From the NCBI RefSeq assembly GCF_014641075.1, contig NZ_BMHP01000003.1:1116001-1180000 (forward strand): DNA of 64,000 nucleotides, written 5' to 3'. The notes beneath the pieces are model-generated. The model searched no databases. It saw only the letters and a list, made by a program, of their open reading frames with translations, and was not told where the DNA came from. Shown one piece after another: positions 9,141 to 18,753 of the stretch. The first letter of the stretch is position 1, and every line of letters starts with the position of its first letter. Source of the DNA: Paenibacillus nasutitermitis (GTDB lineage Bacteria > Bacillota > Bacilli > Paenibacillales > Paenibacillaceae). Made by a program: the position numbers and the translations under genes.

Positions 9141-9162
9141 ATTAAATTTCAATAATGCGGGT

Positions 9163-9789
9163 TTATGCTTTCACTGCATTCAGCCATGCCTGGGCGATCA
9201 GAGCGCTGCCTGCCGGGGAAGGATGAACGCCATCCGGAGCCCAATAGGCCGGTCCCGTCTGTGTGCTCGCCTGGGCAAACAAGCCGTCAAGCGGCACGTA
9301 CAGGGCTTTGAACTCGCCGGCAAGCTCGCGGACCGCCTGAATCTTCGGATCCAGATCTTCCCTCCAGCTCTTCTGGGCGTCGTTTACGGGAAGCACAAAT
9401 GGTTCGACCAGAATCAGATTGACATTCAACTGATCCTTCGCCTGTGTGATCAGCTTGCGGTAAGTGGTTATGTATTCCTCCGTGCTCATCGGAATGCCCC
9501 TGTCATAACGGCGCCATGTGTCGTTGATTCCAATATAGACCGACAGCCAGGTCGGCTTCAGATCAAGGCAATCCTGCTGCCATCTGCGCTCCAGATCCAC
9601 CACCCGGTCCCCGCCGATTCCCCGATTAAGGAAGCGGACCTGCTTCTGCGGATATTTGCTGGTGAACAGTGCGGTCGCAAGATTGGCATATCCACTGCCC
9701 AGGCTGTTCCCGTCTTCCCGGTTGCGTCCAGCATCGGTAATACTGTCTCCTTGAAATAATACTATTGCGTTATCATCGATTATGGTCAT
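9163..9789 (-). CDS. SGNH/GDSL-family esterase, rhamnogalacturonan acetylesterase-like
   Basis: A cytoplasmic SGNH hydrolase of 208 residues that should remove acyl, probably acetyl, groups from carbohydrates. All four blocks are visible: GDSIT with the nucleophilic serine near the start, GIGGD (block II glycine), GIND (block III asparagine) and DGVHPS (catalytic Asp-His). There is no signal peptide, so it would act on imported oligosaccharides. An upstream start at 9819 exists but GGAGGTG precedes the ATG at 9789. It is the last gene of an operon with uxaC and an oxidoreductase, which supports a role in pectin or uronate use. The exact substrate is inferred. Confidence 0.85.
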   Translation of the reverse strand: MTIIDDNAIVLFQGDSITDAGRNREDGNSLGSGYANLATALFTSKYPQKQVRFLNRGIGGDRVVDLERRWQQDCLDLKPTWLSVYIGINDTWRRYDRGIPMSTEEYITTYRKLITQAKDQLNVNLILVEPFVLPVNDAQKSWREDLDPKIQAVRELAGEFKALYVPLDGLFAQASTQTGPAYWAPDGVHPSPAGSALIAQAWLNAVKA

Positions 9790-9864
9790 GATAAACACCT
9801 CCGGTACATTATTATACACGTGCCTCTATAGAGTGGGTAGATGAGTATTTTCTTGAAAAAGGGG

Positions 9865-11289
9865 TCATGCCTTGCGGCGATCCTGCTGCCGAAATCCAAA
9901 ATACCGCTGTGCATTATGATAACAAATATCCTGTACCATTGTACCCAGCAGCTCGCGGTCATGGGGGGCTTCGCCTTTCTCCACCCAATCGCCAAGCATA
10001 TCGCAGAGCAGCCTGCGGAAATATTCATGGCGCGTATAGGACAGGAAGCTGCGCGAGTCCGTCAGCATGCCGACAAAACGGCTGAGCAGTCCGATGTTCG
10101 CCAGCGTATTCATCTGTACCAGCATGCCATCCTTCGTGTCATTGAACCACCAGGCGGAGCCCAGCTGCATTTTGCCCGCAACGCCGCCTCCCTGAAAGCT
10201 GCCCATCACGGTAGCCAGAATCGGGTAGTTGACCGGATCGAGGGAATACAGAATCGTCTTGGGCAGCGCGTTCTCCGTCTCCAGCGCATCCAGCAGTCTG
10301 GTGAGCGGATAAGCAACCTGGCTGTCGTTAATGGAATCATAACCCGTGTCAGGACCGAGCCTTGCAAACATCCGGCTGTTATTGTTCCGGGATGCGTTAA
10401 TATGAAGCTGCATGGCCCAGCCAAGCTTATTGTACTGCCGACCCAGAAACAGCAAGGTCCAGGTCTTGTATTGCTGTTCTTCGAGGTGGCTCACTTCCGC
10501 CCCCTGCAACGCTTTCGCGAATATTGCAGCGGCCTCTTCCTCTGTTGCCGCCGCATACGGAACATAATCCAGTGCATGGTCCGATACCCGGCACCCGATG
10601 GAATCGAAGAATCGTATACGCGCTTCGAGGGCAGAAAGCAGCTCCCCGTAGCTTGCGATCGGCTGTCCGACGGCTTCGCCCAAACGGTCGATCCAGGGTC
10701 TGAAGGTGGCGCGGTTAATCTCCAGGCCTTTGTCCGGACGGAACGAGGGCAGAACCATGGTGTCAAAGCCAGCGTCTTCCTTCAGCTTGATATGGTATTC
10801 CAGCGAATCGGCCGGATCATCCGTTGTACAGATGACCTTGACCCTGGAACGGGTAATTAAATCCCGTGCGCCGTATCCCCCGCCGGCCAGCAGCGTATTC
10901 ACCTTTTCCCAGATGACACCCGCATTCTTGAGATTAATGAGTTCGTCAATGCCGAAGAATCGTTTGAGCTCCAGATGAGACCAGTGATACAAAGGATTAC
11001 CCAGTGTTACCGGGACGGTAGCGGCCCAGGCATCGAACTTGTTCCGGTCGGGGGCATCCCCGGTTATGAGCTGCTCCTCGACCCCATTGCTTCTTAATGC
11101 GCGCCATTTGTAGTGGTCCCCGGACAGCCAGACATCGGTCAGGTTGCGGAACGACTTGTTCTCGTATATTTCCTGCGGACTTAAATGGCAGTGGTAATCA
11201 ATGATCGGCATGTCCTTGGCAAAGCTGTGATACAGGTCAATAGCCGTCTGATTGTTCAGCAGAAAGTTGTCATCCATAAATGGTTTCAT
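9865..11289 (-). CDS. uxaC: Glucuronate/galacturonate isomerase
   Basis: Uronate isomerase interconverts D-glucuronate with D-fructuronate and D-galacturonate with D-tagaturonate, the first step of uronate breakdown. The 474 residues match the family length. The N-terminus MKPFMDDNFLLNNQTA and the metal-site motif DYHCHLSPQEI near residue 35 are characteristic of UxaC in the amidohydrolase superfamily. Later conserved stretches include LTRSRVKVICTTDDP and LGSAWWFNDTKDGM. The ATG is preceded by AAAGGGAGTGG. It sits between an oxidoreductase gene (upstream) and an SGNH esterase gene (downstream) on one strand. The reductases and dehydratases of the next steps are not in this window unless the oxidoreductase serves. 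Confidence 0.95.
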   Translation of the reverse strand: MKPFMDDNFLLNNQTAIDLYHSFAKDMPIIDYHCHLSPQEIYENKSFRNLTDVWLSGDHYKWRALRSNGVEEQLITGDAPDRNKFDAWAATVPVTLGNPLYHWSHLELKRFFGIDELINLKNAGVIWEKVNTLLAGGGYGARDLITRSRVKVICTTDDPADSLEYHIKLKEDAGFDTMVLPSFRPDKGLEINRATFRPWIDRLGEAVGQPIASYGELLSALEARIRFFDSIGCRVSDHALDYVPYAAATEEEAAAIFAKALQGAEVSHLEEQQYKTWTLLFLGRQYNKLGWAMQLHINASRNNNSRMFARLGPDTGYDSINDSQVAYPLTRLLDALETENALPKTILYSLDPVNYPILATVMGSFQGGGVAGKMQLGSAWWFNDTKDGMLVQMNTLANIGLLSRFVGMLTDSRSFLSYTRHEYFRRLLCDMLGDWVEKGEAPHDRELLGTMVQDICYHNAQRYFGFRQQDRRKA

Positions 11290-11314
11290 ATCCAGCCACT
11301 CCCTTTCGGATATT

Positions 11315-12604
11315 CTAGAACTTCACAAGATCGCTGACTTGAACGGGCAATCCGGTACGTATGGAGCGGTTGGCGGCAATCCCCGTCAGGATCGACATCG
11401 CGCCATCGCGATGATCGGCGGCACGGTTGAATTTATCCGGCACCGGCTCGCCGAATACATCGTTGAGCAGTACAGGATCGCCGCCGCCATGACCGCCTTC
11501 CCCTTCTTCGACTTTCACCGTATAAGGAGCGTCGAACATCGGATAAATGGTTATCGAGATGCCTTCCACTGCGCCCTCCTGCGCTTTGTCGCCGCCGGAA
11601 TTAACGTAGGATTTCTCCACAATCGTCATCTCCAGCCGCCCTTTGGTTCCATTAAACGCGATCCGGTAGCCTTCCCAAGGAAGATAAGCATTCAAGGAAT
11701 ACGTCAGAATGGCTCCGCTCTTATATTTCACAAGCACACCCATCGTGTCCTCAATGGAAATGCCGTCGCCGAATACGCTTTGGTCCCGGCGGTAGCCGTC
11801 CTCGTGTTCGGCATCCAGATACATCGCCTTCAGATGCTCGTTATCATCCAGATGCAGGGCGAACGGATCGTCCTTCGCCAGCGGATTGCCCGTGGCACGC
11901 TCATAGAATTCCGTTACACCGCGGCTCTCTGCATTCTCACGGCCATAGAACATCAGGTCGCCGTAAGCAAATACGGACTTGGGCTCGGAACCAATCCAGA
12001 AATTGACCAGATCGAAATGATGGGTCGATTTATGCACCAGCAGCCCGCCGCTGTTGCGTTTGTCCCGGTGCCAGCGGCGGAAATAATCCGCGCCATGTTG
12101 CGTGTTCAACAGCCATTCAAAATGGATCGAATTGACGCGGCCGATCGCCCCGTCCATAATCAGCTCGCGCGCTTTCGTATGATGGGGCGCGTAGCGGTAG
12201 TTGAAGGTAACTCTCACCTTGCGTCCTGTGCGCTTCACCGCATCGAGAATTTCCTGGAGCTTGTTTTCGTCGACCGTCATCGGCTTCTCCGTCACGACAT
12301 CACAGCCAAGCTCCATGGCCTGGATCATATAACGATGATGCGTGCGGTCCACCGTTGTGATGATCACGGCATCCGGCCTTTCCTCCCGGATCATCTCCTC
12401 AAATTGATCCGCACGGTAGGTACGCACCTCGGGATGATTATATTTGTCCTTTAGCAGCTTGTTCGCATAAGCCATACGGGTCCCGTTGATATCACAGAAG
12501 GCAGTCAGCTCGGAGGTTTCCCGGTAATGCAAGGCGAGTGCCCCGTAGAAAAATTCCGCCCTTCCGCCCGTACCGATCAATACATATTTTTTGCGTTGTG
12601 CCAT
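11315..12604 (-). CDS. Gfo/Idh/MocA-family oxidoreductase
   Basis: An NAD(P)-dependent sugar oxidoreductase of 429 residues. The N-terminal Rossmann domain has a variant nucleotide loop (VLIGTGGRAEFFYG). TEKPMT near residue 105 is the family EKP motif with its catalytic lysine. The C-terminal alpha/beta domain holds HKSTHHFDLVNFWIG, where the HxxxD pattern is usual for catalysis. It is the first gene of the operon with uxaC and the esterase, divergent from the AraC gene at 12769. Likely it oxidises or epimerises a uronate or a related sugar. The exact substrate is unknown. The binding site before the ATG (GTGGTGG) is weak. Confidence 0.85.
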   Translation of the reverse strand: MAQRKKYVLIGTGGRAEFFYGALALHYRETSELTAFCDINGTRMAYANKLLKDKYNHPEVRTYRADQFEEMIREERPDAVIITTVDRTHHRYMIQAMELGCDVVTEKPMTVDENKLQEILDAVKRTGRKVRVTFNYRYAPHHTKARELIMDGAIGRVNSIHFEWLLNTQHGADYFRRWHRDKRNSGGLLVHKSTHHFDLVNFWIGSEPKSVFAYGDLMFYGRENAESRGVTEFYERATGNPLAKDDPFALHLDDNEHLKAMYLDAEHEDGYRRDQSVFGDGISIEDTMGVLVKYKSGAILTYSLNAYLPWEGYRIAFNGTKGRLEMTIVEKSYVNSGGDKAQEGAVEGISITIYPMFDAPYTVKVEEGEGGHGGGDPVLLNDVFGEPVPDKFNRAADHRDGAMSILTGIAANRSIRTGLPVQVSDLVKF

Positions 12605-12768
12605 TATGCCACCACTTTCATCCAGAATTAAATTCGTTTGTTACGCTTAACTTTAGCGCAAATAAAACGATTTTTCACCGCAGATTATGCTTGAAATGCC
12701 CCAAACCCCGCTTATATTGCTATAATCTACATAAAACAAGCGAATGTCATGGGGTGTGAAGGAATCGA

Positions 12769-13656
12769 ATGGGTACCTTGGTTAGAAATAGCTATTATGA
12801 GCCTTCTGGAGACTGGGACATGGATTACGTGAAACGCAAAGGTCATTTCTCAATGACGGCGAACCACTTCCATCCTCATTACGAGGTGTATTATTTGTGC
12901 GAGGGCGAGCGGATGTATTTTGTGAAGGACCGTTCATACCGGGTCAAAGCGGGCGATCTGGTGTTTATCGGCAGGCAGGTGCTGCACAAAACCTCGGATA
13001 CCGGAATACCCGATCATGAACGGATCGTCATCAGTCTGCGGCATGAATGGCTGGAGCGGGCCTATCCTGGGGAAACGGCGCTGTTGACGGAGCCTTTCAC
13101 GCGCGAATGTCCGGTTGTTTCCCTTCCGGCTAGGCAGTTTCCCGAGCTAAAGCGGATCATCAGCGGGATCATGAAGGAAATGCGGGAACAGGAAGCGGGC
13201 TATGCGGTCCGCCTTCGTCATGCCATGGTCGAGCTTCTGTTGATGGCAGCGCGCGCTCCTGGCCGGAATGACGAAGGGCCAGCGGTCACGGGCGAAGAAG
13301 ATTCCCCTATGCATGTACGAATGATTAAGGTCGTTCAATATCTGAACGACCATTACGCGGAGCCGCTGTCCCTGACGGGCGTAGCGCAGCAATTTGACAT
13401 CAGCTCCTATTATTTAAGCCGCATCTTCAAATCTGCGACAGGGTTTGCATTCACAGAGTATATGAACTTGCTACGCCTGAAGGAAGCCCAGCGGCTGCTG
13501 CGCGAGAGCGGGCTTCAAATTACCGAAATCGCGCTCCGAACCGGCTTCGATAATTTCTCCCACTTCGGCAAAGCCTTCAAGAAAATGGCCGGGCTCCCGC
13601 CGCGCGCCTACCGCAGCGCCAACCGGCCGCTCCTTACCGGCGGGCAGGAAAGCTAA
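12769..13656 (+). CDS. AraC-family regulator with N-terminal cupin
   Basis: A 295-residue one-component regulator. The N-terminal cupin has NHFHPHYEVYYLCEGER, the usual sugar-sensing fold of this class. The C-terminal 100 residues are the AraC double helix-turn-helix (LTGVAQQFDISSYYLSRIFK, then ITEIALRTGFDNFSHFGKAF and PRAYR). It is divergent from the oxidoreductase-uxaC-esterase operon, with 160 bases between, so it is the likely activator of that operon (inference). A TTGAAA-N16-TATATT promoter candidate lies at 12691-12718. GAAGGAA precedes the ATG. The last four bases overlap the convergent gene at 13653. Confidence 0.9.
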   Translation: MGTLVRNSYYEPSGDWDMDYVKRKGHFSMTANHFHPHYEVYYLCEGERMYFVKDRSYRVKAGDLVFIGRQVLHKTSDTGIPDHERIVISLRHEWLERAYPGETALLTEPFTRECPVVSLPARQFPELKRIISGIMKEMREQEAGYAVRLRHAMVELLLMAARAPGRNDEGPAVTGEEDSPMHVRMIKVVQYLNDHYAEPLSLTGVAQQFDISSYYLSRIFKSATGFAFTEYMNLLRLKEAQRLLRESGLQITEIALRTGFDNFSHFGKAFKKMAGLPPRAYRSANRPLLTGGQES

Positions 13657-14528
13657 ACAAAACCTTGACGCTCGCGGCGGTACGCACCCGGAGCCTGTCC
13701 AGCCTGCCTGCGGAAAACGCGGATAAAATAATTATAATCCGGGATGCCGACCTTCCCGGCGATGACCGGTACGGAATCCCGGGTCTGGACAAGCAGCTTC
13801 TTGGCCTCTTCAATCCGCATATATTGCAGGTATTTCATGGGACTCATTCCCGTATGCTTCTTCAGGCAGCGGGTTATATAGTCGAAATGATACGACAGCG
13901 CCGCTTCAAGAGCACCGGAGGAGAAAGGCTGCTCCATGCTGCGGCGCAGAAATTTCTCCGCCTCCCTGCTGATCTGCAGCGACTTGGACGGCTGCTGCTC
14001 GGCCGCCACGATCGACTGCAGTTGGGTGAACAGCCTGGCCAGATACGAATGCAGCTGAAGCGCGCCGAAAAGCTGTAGGCTGCGGTGCAAGTCTAGCATG
14101 GCCTGGAGGGTGGGAATAAGCGGCGCAAGGTCCAGGCCGCTCGCGAATTTGGGAATGAACATATAATGCTCCGCCGGCTCGGTATCCATATCGGTGTTCC
14201 TGCTGCGGATCGAGGACCATGGAATATGATCGGCCTTCACCCGTAGCGCCGGTCCCCGATGGACAAAATGAAGCCAGTAAATCTCCGTATCCTCCTCGCA
14301 GGCCCGGTATCCGGCATGTGTCCTGCCCGCTTCCAGCACCAGCATTCCCCCTGCTTCAATGGCATACGGCTCCCCGTCTTCCGCCATATACATCGTCCCT
14401 CTGGTCACGATCAGCATATCGTAAACCTGAAAGGTCCGCTCAAAATGACAATCCCCGGGCTTCCAGACCGAATGCCCGACGGTCATAAACTGCGGGATTG
14501 GCGGTATTGACAGCTGCAGGCAATCCAT
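13653..14528 (-). CDS. AraC-family transcriptional regulator
   Basis: A second AraC-type regulator, about 291 residues. The N-terminal half is a cupin sensor (FERTFQVYDMLIVTRGTMYM, ETEIYWLHFVHRG). The C-terminal half has the double helix-turn-helix (ALSYHFDYITRCLKKHTGMS, then VPVIAGKVGIPDYNYFIRVF and PGAYRRE). A TTG start at 14546 is possible, but GGAGGAGG lies just before the ATG at 14528. The gene is divergent from the glycosidase-like gene at 14698, with 170 bases between, so that gene is the likely target. Confidence 0.9.
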   Translation of the reverse strand: MDCLQLSIPPIPQFMTVGHSVWKPGDCHFERTFQVYDMLIVTRGTMYMAEDGEPYAIEAGGMLVLEAGRTHAGYRACEEDTEIYWLHFVHRGPALRVKADHIPWSSIRSRNTDMDTEPAEHYMFIPKFASGLDLAPLIPTLQAMLDLHRSLQLFGALQLHSYLARLFTQLQSIVAAEQQPSKSLQISREAEKFLRRSMEQPFSSGALEAALSYHFDYITRCLKKHTGMSPMKYLQYMRIEEAKKLLVQTRDSVPVIAGKVGIPDYNYFIRVFRRQAGQAPGAYRRERQGFV

Positions 14529-14697
14529 CCCTATACCCTCCTCCAAAAAGTCGATATCGTCCTATTGAAATCGCTTACGTGCCTATACGGAACAGGTCGG
14601 TTGCGATAGATTATAGCTGGGAGATATCCTGTAATCCAGCAGTCCACGCATCTCTTTCCATTTTACCACGATTATACGCTAAGGGGTTGTTTGCAAT

Positions 14698-16686
14698 ATG
14701 CGATTCAGACAGGTCCATCTTGATTTCCACACTTCTGAAATGATTGACGGCATCGGCAAATCCTTTGACAAACAGCAATTTCAACATATGCTCCGGAAAG
14801 GGCATGTCGATTCCATCACCATTTTCTCCAAATGCCATCATGGCTGGGCATACCATCCTTCCGAAGCTAATGAAATCCATCCCGGCCTGGACTTCGATCT
14901 GCTTGGCACCATGATTGAGGCGGCCCACGAAATCGACGTCAAAACTCCGGTCTATATCTCGGCCGGACTGGATGAGAAGCTTACGCGAAGACATCCGGAA
15001 TGGCTGGTCCGCAATAAGGACGATCAGACCCAGTGGGTCAAAGGCTTCATGGCGCCCGGTTATCATGAGTTCTGCATGAACACGCCTTATCTGCAGGTGC
15101 TGTTGAAGCAGATTGAGGAAGTAACCAGCCGGTACGATGCCGACGGCATTTTCCTGGATATTGTGGGCGTGCGCAAATGTTATTGTCAATATTGCATCGC
15201 CGACATCCGCGCCCAGGGACTCGATCCCCGGGATGAGAACGTCATTGCGGCGCAAGGCGAGAAGATCTATGCAAACTACACCAAGTCCGTCGAAGAGGCG
15301 ATTCACGCCATCAAGCCGGATATGCCGATCTTCCATAATGGCGGACATATCCAGCGCGGCCGGCGGGATTTGGCGCAGATGAACTCGCATCTGGAGCTGG
15401 AGTCCCTGCCTACAGGCGGATGGGGCTACGACCATTTCCCGCTCTCGGCACGGTACGCCCAGACGCTGGGCATGCCTTATCTGGGGATGACCGGGAAATT
15501 CCACACCTCCTGGGGAGAGTTCGGCGGCTATAAGCATCCCAACGCACTGCGCTATGAAGTCGCGCTCAACCTCGCCAACGGGGCACGCTGCTCCATCGGT
15601 GACCAGCTTCATCCCGAAGGCTTGATGGATGAGGCCACCTACTCTCTGATCGGTGCCGCTTATTCGGAAGCAGAGGCCAAGGAAGCTTGGTGCGTTGACG
15701 CTGAAGCTGTTGCCGATATCGCCCTTCTTTCGGAGGAAGCCGCCGGCACGGCGCATCAGGACCGGAACAACAACTCCGACGTTGGAGCCGTGCGCATGCT
15801 CCTGGAAGGCAAGATGCTGTTTGACGTCATTGACAAGGAGGCTGAATTTGGGGCCTACCGGGTCATCATTCTTCCTGACCATATTCGTCTGACAGACGGC
15901 GATGCCTTGACGGTTAAGCTTGAAAACTATCTCGCGCAGGGAGGCAAGCTTCTGGCAACCGGCGAGAGCGCTCTGCGGGCAGCAGAAGGCACCGGGGGAC
16001 AGGGGCAGGAAGGTTTTGCGATTGATTTGGGAGCGGAATGGCTGGGCGAAAATCCATACCGGCCGGATTATTTCCGCCCGCATTTCGAGCTTCCCGCACT
16101 CGGAAGCGCCGCTTATATTTTCTATTCGCAGGGTCAGAAAATCAGGCTCAGCAGCGGCGGCACAGAGCTGGGACACCGCGAGGACCCATATTTCAACCGT
16201 GATATATTCACCTTCTGCTCCCACCAGCATACGCCGACCAGCGGCAACAATGCGGGTCCCGGCATGACGGAAAGCGCAAACGGTATCTATATCGCCTGGA
16301 ATGTGTTCGAGGATTATGCCACCAAGGGCAGCCTGATCCTCAAGGAATCGATAATGTGGGCTTTGCGCCGGCTGCTTCCGGACATCACGCTGCGCACCAA
16401 TCTTCCGGCGCAGGGCGTGGTCACGCTCCAGCGCCAGCCACAGCAGGCACGTTATGTCAATCATCTGCTCTACGCTTCCCCGGTGAAACGTGGGAATGGC
16501 ATCGAAGTCATCGAAGATATCGTCCCGCTTCGTGATATTGAGGTCGCTCTAGATCTGCCGGAAGCCGCTAAACGCGTCTATCTTGCTCCGCAGGGAACAG
16601 AACTTCCTTACAGGCAGAATGGAACCGTCATTGAATATACGGTTCCCTATCTGGAATGCCATCAAATGGTCGTTATTGAGACCTAA
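14698..16686 (+). CDS. Glycoside hydrolase-like protein, TIM barrel with trimerisation-type domain
   Basis: A cytoplasmic protein of 662 residues that looks like a retaining glycosidase. The first 330 residues form a TIM barrel with VDSITIFSKCHHGW, YDADGIFLDIVG (the Asp is a nucleophile candidate), CYCQYCIADIRAQ with a Cys pair, and NLANGARCSIGDQLHPEG. The second half has a beta-galactosidase trimerisation-like domain (ADIALLSEE, VIILPDHIRLTDGDALTVKL). This arrangement is seen in proteins annotated as alpha-L-fucosidase-like (possibly GH151) or GH42-like. I could not settle the family. No signal peptide is present. AAGGGG precedes the ATG. The divergent AraC gene probably controls it, and a terminator follows. 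Confidence 0.75.
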   Translation: MRFRQVHLDFHTSEMIDGIGKSFDKQQFQHMLRKGHVDSITIFSKCHHGWAYHPSEANEIHPGLDFDLLGTMIEAAHEIDVKTPVYISAGLDEKLTRRHPEWLVRNKDDQTQWVKGFMAPGYHEFCMNTPYLQVLLKQIEEVTSRYDADGIFLDIVGVRKCYCQYCIADIRAQGLDPRDENVIAAQGEKIYANYTKSVEEAIHAIKPDMPIFHNGGHIQRGRRDLAQMNSHLELESLPTGGWGYDHFPLSARYAQTLGMPYLGMTGKFHTSWGEFGGYKHPNALRYEVALNLANGARCSIGDQLHPEGLMDEATYSLIGAAYSEAEAKEAWCVDAEAVADIALLSEEAAGTAHQDRNNNSDVGAVRMLLEGKMLFDVIDKEAEFGAYRVIILPDHIRLTDGDALTVKLENYLAQGGKLLATGESALRAAEGTGGQGQEGFAIDLGAEWLGENPYRPDYFRPHFELPALGSAAYIFYSQGQKIRLSSGGTELGHREDPYFNRDIFTFCSHQHTPTSGNNAGPGMTESANGIYIAWNVFEDYATKGSLILKESIMWALRRLLPDITLRTNLPAQGVVTLQRQPQQARYVNHLLYASPVKRGNGIEVIEDIVPLRDIEVALDLPEAAKRVYLAPQGTELPYRQNGTVIEYTVPYLECHQMVVIET

Positions 16687-16700
16687 TAGATAAGCGATGA

Positions 16701-16743
16701 ACAACAGCAGGCAAGCCGCTATGCGGCTTGCCTGCTTGTTATT
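16701..16743. terminator. Terminator between convergent genes
   Basis: AGCAGGCAAGCCGC and GCGGCTTGCCTGCT pair around TAT, followed by TGTTATTAT. It ends the glycosidase-like gene and may serve both strands. Confidence 0.8.
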
Positions 16744-16822
16744 ATCTATCGGGATCCATTAGCCGGAAAATATAAGCTCCCAATGTGTCCGTCTCCTGAA
16801 GGGACGGGAGTGACGGTAACGT

Positions 16823-18685
16823 TCAGAGGGGATGGGTTCGTTTGACAAGGTCCTGCCTTCCTTTCAATTGCGCAATCTGCTGCTGGAGTCCTTTCATTTC
16901 CTGCAGGAGCACCTGCTTCTGCAGGTCGGTCTCCGGCTCGGCTTCCTGCATGAGCCGGGCGAGGCGAAGCTCAAGCTTCCCGCATTCGTTGGCCTGTTCC
17001 TGCTCCACCGCGTCAAGCGGACGGCTCCGGCCCCGGGCCTCGTATTCCTCATAGGTTCCGGGGAACAGCTGCGGCGGCTCCTTTTTGTCCAGCACGATAA
17101 GCCGATTGGCCGTTCTGCGGATCAAATAGCGGTCATGCGTAACCAGCAGAAGCGCTCCTGGATATTGCTGGAGCGCTTCTTCCACACGCTCCCGGGTATC
17201 GATATCCAGGTAGTTGGTCGGCTCATCAAGCACCAACAGATTGAAGCGGCCAAAATACAGCTTCAGAAATGCGACCCGGCATTTCTCGCCCATGCTCAGA
17301 TCGGCGATTTTCCTGAAAACCTCATCCCGCTTGAACATAAAGCAGCCGAGAATAGTCCTGGCTTGCGATTCCGTCATTTCCGGGAGGGAAAGCAGGCTGC
17401 CCAGAAGGGTTTCCTCCTCGTCGAGATTGCCGAGCTCCTGGGCAAAATAACCGATTCTCGTCTGCGGATGAAGCTGCACGCTCCCGCTGATCGGCGAAAG
17501 AAGGCCTCCTGCCAGCTTCAGCAGCGTGGATTTGCCCGCACCGTTGGGACCCAGAATCGCAAGCCGGTCGCCCCGGTTCACCGTCAGCCCGAAGTCGCGG
17601 AGCAAAGCGGGTTTGCCCGAATAGGCAAAGGCCGCTTGCTCCATACGCAGCAGCGTTGAAGCGGCAAAACCTTCATCCTCCAGCCGCATGTTCAACCGCG
17701 CCGCATCGCGCGGCTTCTGCACCCGTTCCCGCTCCAGCTTCTCCAGCGCCGACCCTTTGGCATGCATGCGGGAAACATTCTTTTTTGCTTTCGACCGGTA
17801 AAAATCATTTTGCCCAGCGGCCTTATGTGATTGCTGGAACCATTGCGAATAACGTCGGATACTCTCCAGAAGCTTCTCTTTCTCCTGTTCCTGCCTGGCA
17901 TAAAGCGTCTCCTGCGTCCGCCGCTCCAATTCCTTCTGTCCACAGTAATCCTTGTAGCCGCCGGGATACCGGCGGCAATCATGGCGCGACAGTTCCATCA
18001 CAACGGTTGCCGTCCGGTCGATGAATGTGCGGTCATGGGATACATACAACACGGTTCCGGGGTAGGCGCATACCCATTCCTCCAGCCAATTCAGCATCTG
18101 CGCATCCAAATGATTGGTCGGCTCATCCAACACAATAAATTCGGGCTCCCGGACCATTAAAGCGGCCAGTTGCGCCCTCGTCTTCTGCCCTCCGCTCAGC
18201 TGGCGGAAGGGCTGCGGCCATAGAGCCGGTTCCAGCTTCAGCTGTTGGAGACATTTCTCCACCCTCACTTCCCAGCCGTAGCCATCCAACTGCATAAATC
18301 GGTCATAAGCTTGGCTGTAATCCTCCATAACACCCGCGGATTCCGCAGCCGCTGTGCTTAAGCGTGTCTGCAGCTCCTTCAGCTTAGATGACAGCTGATA
18401 AAGCTCAACCGATCCATGCTTGACAAATTCCAGAACAGACAGCTCGCCGCCTTCTTCAACCTGCTGGTCTAAGGACCCCCAGTCAGCGAGCGGAATCATC
18501 CGTTGAATGGAGCCGTGAGTCAGCTGGATTCTTCCAAGCAGGCCTTGGAGCAGCGTCGTTTTCCCGATTCCGTTAGTCCCGAACAGAGCGACCCGCTCGC
18601 CGGTTCTGATCTCCATATCAATGTCTTCAAACAGCGGTTCTCCGCCGTATTCATGCTTCAGTCCAGAAGCCTTCAGGATATGCAT
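16823..18685 (-). CDS. ABC-F family ATPase (ribosome-associated, possible antibiotic resistance)
   Basis: ABC-F proteins have two ATP-binding domains and no membrane part. They act on ribosomes, and some protect against lincosamides, streptogramins, pleuromutilins or macrolides. The 620-residue protein has Walker A GTNGIGKTT, signature LSGGQKTRAQ and VLDEPTNHLD in the first half. The second half has GPNGAGKST, LSMGEKCR and VLDEPTNYLD. Between them is a long charged linker (about 235-310) rich in Lys, Gln and Arg, the part that reaches the drug site. A C-terminal coiled segment follows. AAGGGGGAA precedes the ATG at 18685. The leader contains an attenuator-like terminator, typical of inducible resistance ABC-F genes. 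Housekeeping function cannot be excluded. Confidence 0.88.
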   Translation of the reverse strand: MHILKASGLKHEYGGEPLFEDIDMEIRTGERVALFGTNGIGKTTLLQGLLGRIQLTHGSIQRMIPLADWGSLDQQVEEGGELSVLEFVKHGSVELYQLSSKLKELQTRLSTAAAESAGVMEDYSQAYDRFMQLDGYGWEVRVEKCLQQLKLEPALWPQPFRQLSGGQKTRAQLAALMVREPEFIVLDEPTNHLDAQMLNWLEEWVCAYPGTVLYVSHDRTFIDRTATVVMELSRHDCRRYPGGYKDYCGQKELERRTQETLYARQEQEKEKLLESIRRYSQWFQQSHKAAGQNDFYRSKAKKNVSRMHAKGSALEKLERERVQKPRDAARLNMRLEDEGFAASTLLRMEQAAFAYSGKPALLRDFGLTVNRGDRLAILGPNGAGKSTLLKLAGGLLSPISGSVQLHPQTRIGYFAQELGNLDEEETLLGSLLSLPEMTESQARTILGCFMFKRDEVFRKIADLSMGEKCRVAFLKLYFGRFNLLVLDEPTNYLDIDTRERVEEALQQYPGALLLVTHDRYLIRRTANRLIVLDKKEPPQLFPGTYEEYEARGRSRPLDAVEQEQANECGKLELRLARLMQEAEPETDLQKQVLLQEMKGLQQQIAQLKGRQDLVKRTHPL

Positions 18686-18724
18686 CTGTCATTCCCCCTT
18701 AATCCTCTCCGATGGTGGAAAACA

Positions 18725-18752
18725 CAAAAAACCGCAGCCAGCAGCCAGCGGT
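18725..18752 (-). terminator. Attenuator-like terminator in the ABC-F leader
   Basis: On the minus strand ACCGC and GCGGT pair and are followed by TTTTTTG, ending about 40 bases before the ABC-F start codon. A terminator placed inside the leader suggests transcription attenuation. Confidence 0.55.
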
Positions 18753-18753
18753 C

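Noticed and set aside
8931..9152. A 73-codon minus-strand frame
   Set aside because: It begins inside the terminator of the uronate operon and lacks a binding site.
9841..12454. Long plus-strand frames over uxaC and the oxidoreductase
   Set aside because: Both are antisense to well-identified enzymes and carry no coherent motif.
14611..16464. A 617-codon open frame on the minus strand
   Set aside because: It lies entirely opposite the glycosidase-like gene, has no binding site and reads like an antisense shadow of a GC-rich gene.
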